From contig NZ_CP022415.1 of the NCBI RefSeq assembly GCF_002222635.1, positions 1 to 64,000 on the forward strand: a DNA stretch of 64,000 nt. The letters run 5' to 3'. This document shows, in pieces, positions 62,392-64,000 of the stretch (its first letter is position 1; each line of letters starts with the position of its first letter). This DNA is from Pseudosulfitobacter pseudonitzschiae. GTDB lineage: Bacteria > Pseudomonadota > Alphaproteobacteria > Rhodobacterales > Rhodobacteraceae. The notes beneath the pieces were generated by a model. That model was not told the origin of the DNA. It searched no databases and worked only from the letters and a program-made list of their open reading frames with translations. A program made the translations under genes and the position numbers.

Positions 62392-62970
62392 TCACACAAG
62401 GTGATTGAGCAGCGGCACGGGTGAAGCGGCCAGCGGTCCGTCGATACGTGTCACCGACAGGTTGTCGATTTTGTGGGCAAGTGCCTGCTTTGGAGTCCAA
62501 CCCATCGCCGCCTGCACCTGTGTCAGGATCACCCCGATGTGTGCAACGGCAATGATATGCTGTGCGGGATGCTGCGCGCTGATCCGGCGTACGGCGGTGG
62601 CAACACGGGCGGCGGCCATGTTCCAGCTTTCACCCCCGGGCGGCAGGATGTCGCCCGGATATTCCCAATAGGCGCGGCTAAGGTCGGGGTAGGCATCGCT
62701 GACGCGGGTGAAATGCCAGTTGTCCCATGCGCCCAAGTGGAATTCGCGCAGCATCGGGTCGGACCGCAAGCGGGTGCGCCCGCCTGCGATCGCATCAGCC
62801 GTGTCGTGTGCGCGGATGAGGTCGGAGGAGATCACCAGAGCATCATCAGGTAGAAATGCCTGCACCCGTTCAATCCGGGCGGTGTCGGACAGATCGGCGG
62901 GGACGTCGCGCCAGCCGACAAAGGTTTTTTGGTGGGTCGGGCCATGCCGCACCCAGTGCCATGTGGTCAT
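62392..62970 (-). CDS. Histidine phosphatase family protein, probable alpha-ribazole phosphatase
   Basis: The 192-residue protein has the phosphoglycerate-mutase-like RHGPTH motif near residue 8 (nucleophile His), SSDLIRAHDTAD near 49, EFHLGAWDNW near 73 and VAHIGVILT near 145 (second His). Its ATG overlaps the cobU stop, so it is likely CobC-like: removing the phosphate from alpha-ribazole phosphate or cobalamin phosphate in nucleotide loop assembly. A general phosphatase cannot be excluded. Confidence 0.82.
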   Translation of the reverse strand: MTTWHWVRHGPTHQKTFVGWRDVPADLSDTARIERVQAFLPDDALVISSDLIRAHDTADAIAGGRTRLRSDPMLREFHLGAWDNWHFTRVSDAYPDLSRAYWEYPGDILPPGGESWNMAAARVATAVRRISAQHPAQHIIAVAHIGVILTQVQAAMGWTPKQALAHKIDNLSVTRIDGPLAASPVPLLNHLV

Positions 62971-63485
62971 AGTGCGCCTTTCAGGACGTTGGGCAGACCC
63001 GCAACCACCTGAATCGCGGTATCGGCATGTGCGGCCAGTGTGATGTTCAGCCTGCCTTGGGCCTCGCGGAACGCGCGGGTGTCGGCGTCAGCGGGTACAA
63101 TCCCTTGGCCAAGTTCGTTGGACACGATCACCACGGGCGCTGGGCAGCCTGCCAGCGCTTGCAGCAGTTCCGACTGCGCCTGTGCCAGATCGGTGCCGTC
63201 CATCACGTGGTTCGTCAGCCACATCGTCGCGCAGTCGATCAAGACGGCCTCGCCCTTGTGGCGATCCGACAGCACAGGTGCCAGATCATGCGTTGCCTCG
63301 AAGTTGGCCCAGACGGATGTGCGCCGGTTTTGGTGGACCTGTACCCGTTTTTTTATTTCGGCGTCCCAGACGCGCGCCGTGGCCAGATAGACAGGCGTTA
63401 ACGCACTGTTAATTATTATATTTTCAGCAAACACGGATTTTCCAGAGGCAGCCCCACCTAAAACGAATGTCATCGAAGGCAACAT
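62967..63485 (-). CDS. cobU: Adenosylcobinamide kinase/guanylyltransferase
   Basis: The 172-residue protein has the P-loop GGAASGKS near residue 9, an ATARVWDAEIKKRV segment near 36 with the nearby HQNRR carrying the guanylylated histidine region, LIDCATMWLTN near 81, and VSNELGQGIVP near 123. It phosphorylates adenosylcobinamide and then couples it to GMP in cobalamin synthesis. ATG 63485 is chosen; the open frame reaches 63551 but without conserved sequence. Methylmalonyl-CoA epimerase in the window hints at a B12-dependent mutase elsewhere that would need it. Confidence 0.92.
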   Translation of the reverse strand: MLPSMTFVLGGAASGKSVFAENIIINSALTPVYLATARVWDAEIKKRVQVHQNRRTSVWANFEATHDLAPVLSDRHKGEAVLIDCATMWLTNHVMDGTDLAQAQSELLQALAGCPAPVVIVSNELGQGIVPADADTRAFREAQGRLNITLAAHADTAIQVVAGLPNVLKGAL

Positions 63486-63503
63486 ATTTTTCACCTTTGG
63501 AGT

Positions 63504-63527
63504 GAACCAAACCCTGTGCTGATGCGT
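63504..63527 (+). promoter_or_regulatory. Candidate ECF-type promoter of the sigma gene
   Basis: GAACC (63504-63508), 16 bases, then CGT (63525-63527) fits the general GAAC...CGT pattern of ECF sigma promoters and lies 48 bases before the ATG. A TAAG follows at 63531. The TGATCC -35 of Rhodobacter RpoE sites is not present. Confidence 0.35.
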
Positions 63528-63574
63528 AATTAAGTCAACACCGCATGACAAGCAGCGATCGGGGAGACGTCACT

Positions 63575-64000
63575 ATGGCACTGGACAACGTAAGGGAAGT
63601 TTCACTGTCCCGCATCGCGATGAAAGCTGAATTGCTGGACGCGGAAACTGAATTGAAACTGGCCTATGCTTGGCGGGACGAGCGTGACGAGGCTGCGTTG
63701 CACCGGCTGATTACGGCCTATATGCGCCTAGCGATTTCGATGGCGTCGAAGTTCAAGCGCTATGGTGCGCCGATGAACGACCTGATCCAAGAGGCAGGTC
63801 TGGGACTGATGAAAGCCGCGGACAAGTTTGACCCCGATCGCGGGGTGCGGTTTTCGACCTATGCGGTCTGGTGGATCAAAGCCTCGATTCAGGACTATGT
63901 CATGCGCAACTGGTCGATGGTACGCACCGGGTCTACGTCTTCGCAGAAGTCGCTGTTTTTCAACATGCGCCGCGTTCAGGCACGGTTGGAGCGCGAAAGC
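63575..64000 (+). CDS. rpoH: RNA polymerase sigma-32-type factor, RpoHII-like (right end cut off)
   Basis: The first 142 residues are visible and the frame stays open to the edge. They cover sigma region 1.2 and region 2: YMRLAISMASKFKRYGAPMNDLIQEAGLGLMKAADKF, then RFSTYAVWWIKASIQDYVMRNWSMV and the RpoH-box-like QKSLFFNMRR. The short N-terminus and AISMASKFKRYGAPM/STYAVWW wording match the second RpoH (RpoHII) of Rhodobacterales, not the classical heat-shock RpoHI. RpoHII works with the singlet-oxygen and oxidative stress response in Rhodobacter. A GGGGAGA ribosome site precedes the ATG. Divergent from cobU. Confidence 0.9.
   Translation, partial: MALDNVREVSLSRIAMKAELLDAETELKLAYAWRDERDEAALHRLITAYMRLAISMASKFKRYGAPMNDLIQEAGLGLMKAADKFDPDRGVRFSTYAVWWIKASIQDYVMRNWSMVRTGSTSSQKSLFFNMRRVQARLERES

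Noticed and set aside
1-64000. tRNA, rRNA, CRISPR array, prophage or insertion sequence
   Set aside because: No cloverleaf, repeat-spacer series, transposase, integrase or phage structural gene was recognised on reading both strands; small RNAs cannot be excluded without expression data.

Overview
The window reads as about 64 kb of chromosome from a marine alphaproteobacterium of the Rhodobacterales (Roseobacter group). The GC content looks close to 60% by eye. Supporting signs are a RpoHII-type sigma factor, a TRAP transporter operon, a glucosylglycerate-type osmolyte gene pair, a small DUF1467-type protein after methylmalonyl-CoA epimerase, the linked set lpoA/glnD/murJ/trpS/rsmI/yraN/gshB/comM, and a double-hairpin intergenic element of the kind common in this family. 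I see no rRNA, tRNA, CRISPR array, transposase, integrase or phage gene. Genes are packed tightly, often with ATGA-type stop/start overlaps, and no gene-free stretch exceeds 300 bases.

Layout. 1-2424: end of a cytochrome c oxidase gene group (subunit III-like end, small membrane protein, CtaG, triheme cytochrome c). 2501-9897: a compact beta-oxidation operon (fadE, fadI, fadJ, acetyl-CoA hydrolase/CoA-transferase). 9964-12086 (minus): cardiolipin synthase and an endonuclease/exonuclease/phosphatase-family protein. 12209-18991: an Lrp-type regulator divergent from a branched-chain amino acid catabolic operon (acyl-CoA dehydrogenase, a 37-codon mini-ORF, BCKDH E1 alpha, E1 beta, E2, E3). 19026-25397: a TetR regulator divergent from a complete RND efflux pump. 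25411-27438 (minus): phosphatase plus GT81-type synthase for a glycosylglycerate solute. 27510-36198: a RpiR regulator divergent from an operon of an N-formylglutamate-amidohydrolase-like enzyme, three TRAP genes, a glutamine-synthetase-like ligase, an aldehyde dehydrogenase and an Fe-type alcohol dehydrogenase. 36311-42915: MltB-type transglycosylase, aspS, a secreted DUF1800/DUF1501 pair and a GNAT. 42924-48667: response regulator, mce, DUF1467, EI24-type membrane protein, nitroreductase, HDAC-like amidohydrolase, VOC protein and trpS. 48741-60036: a rhomboid-fold protein lacking its catalytic residues, murJ, an M20 hydrolase, glnD, lpoA-like, rsmI, yraN, gshB and an esterase. 60002-63485 (minus): comM, GST, cobC-like and cobU. 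63575-end: start of a RpoHII-type sigma gene.

The most interesting system is 28383-36198. Gene content suggests TRAP uptake of an amino-alcohol or related amine, gamma-glutamylation by the GS-like ligase, oxidation of alcohol to aldehyde to acid, and amide hydrolysis, under a RpiR regulator with two similar sites in the promoter gap. This resembles the logic of the isopropylamine/alaninol (ipu) and putrescine (puu) gamma-glutamyl routes, but the gene set differs and the substrate is not known to me. Secondary points are two CtrA-like half-sites in front of comM, the catalytically dead rhomboid, and the double-ATGA mini-ORF inside the bkd operon.
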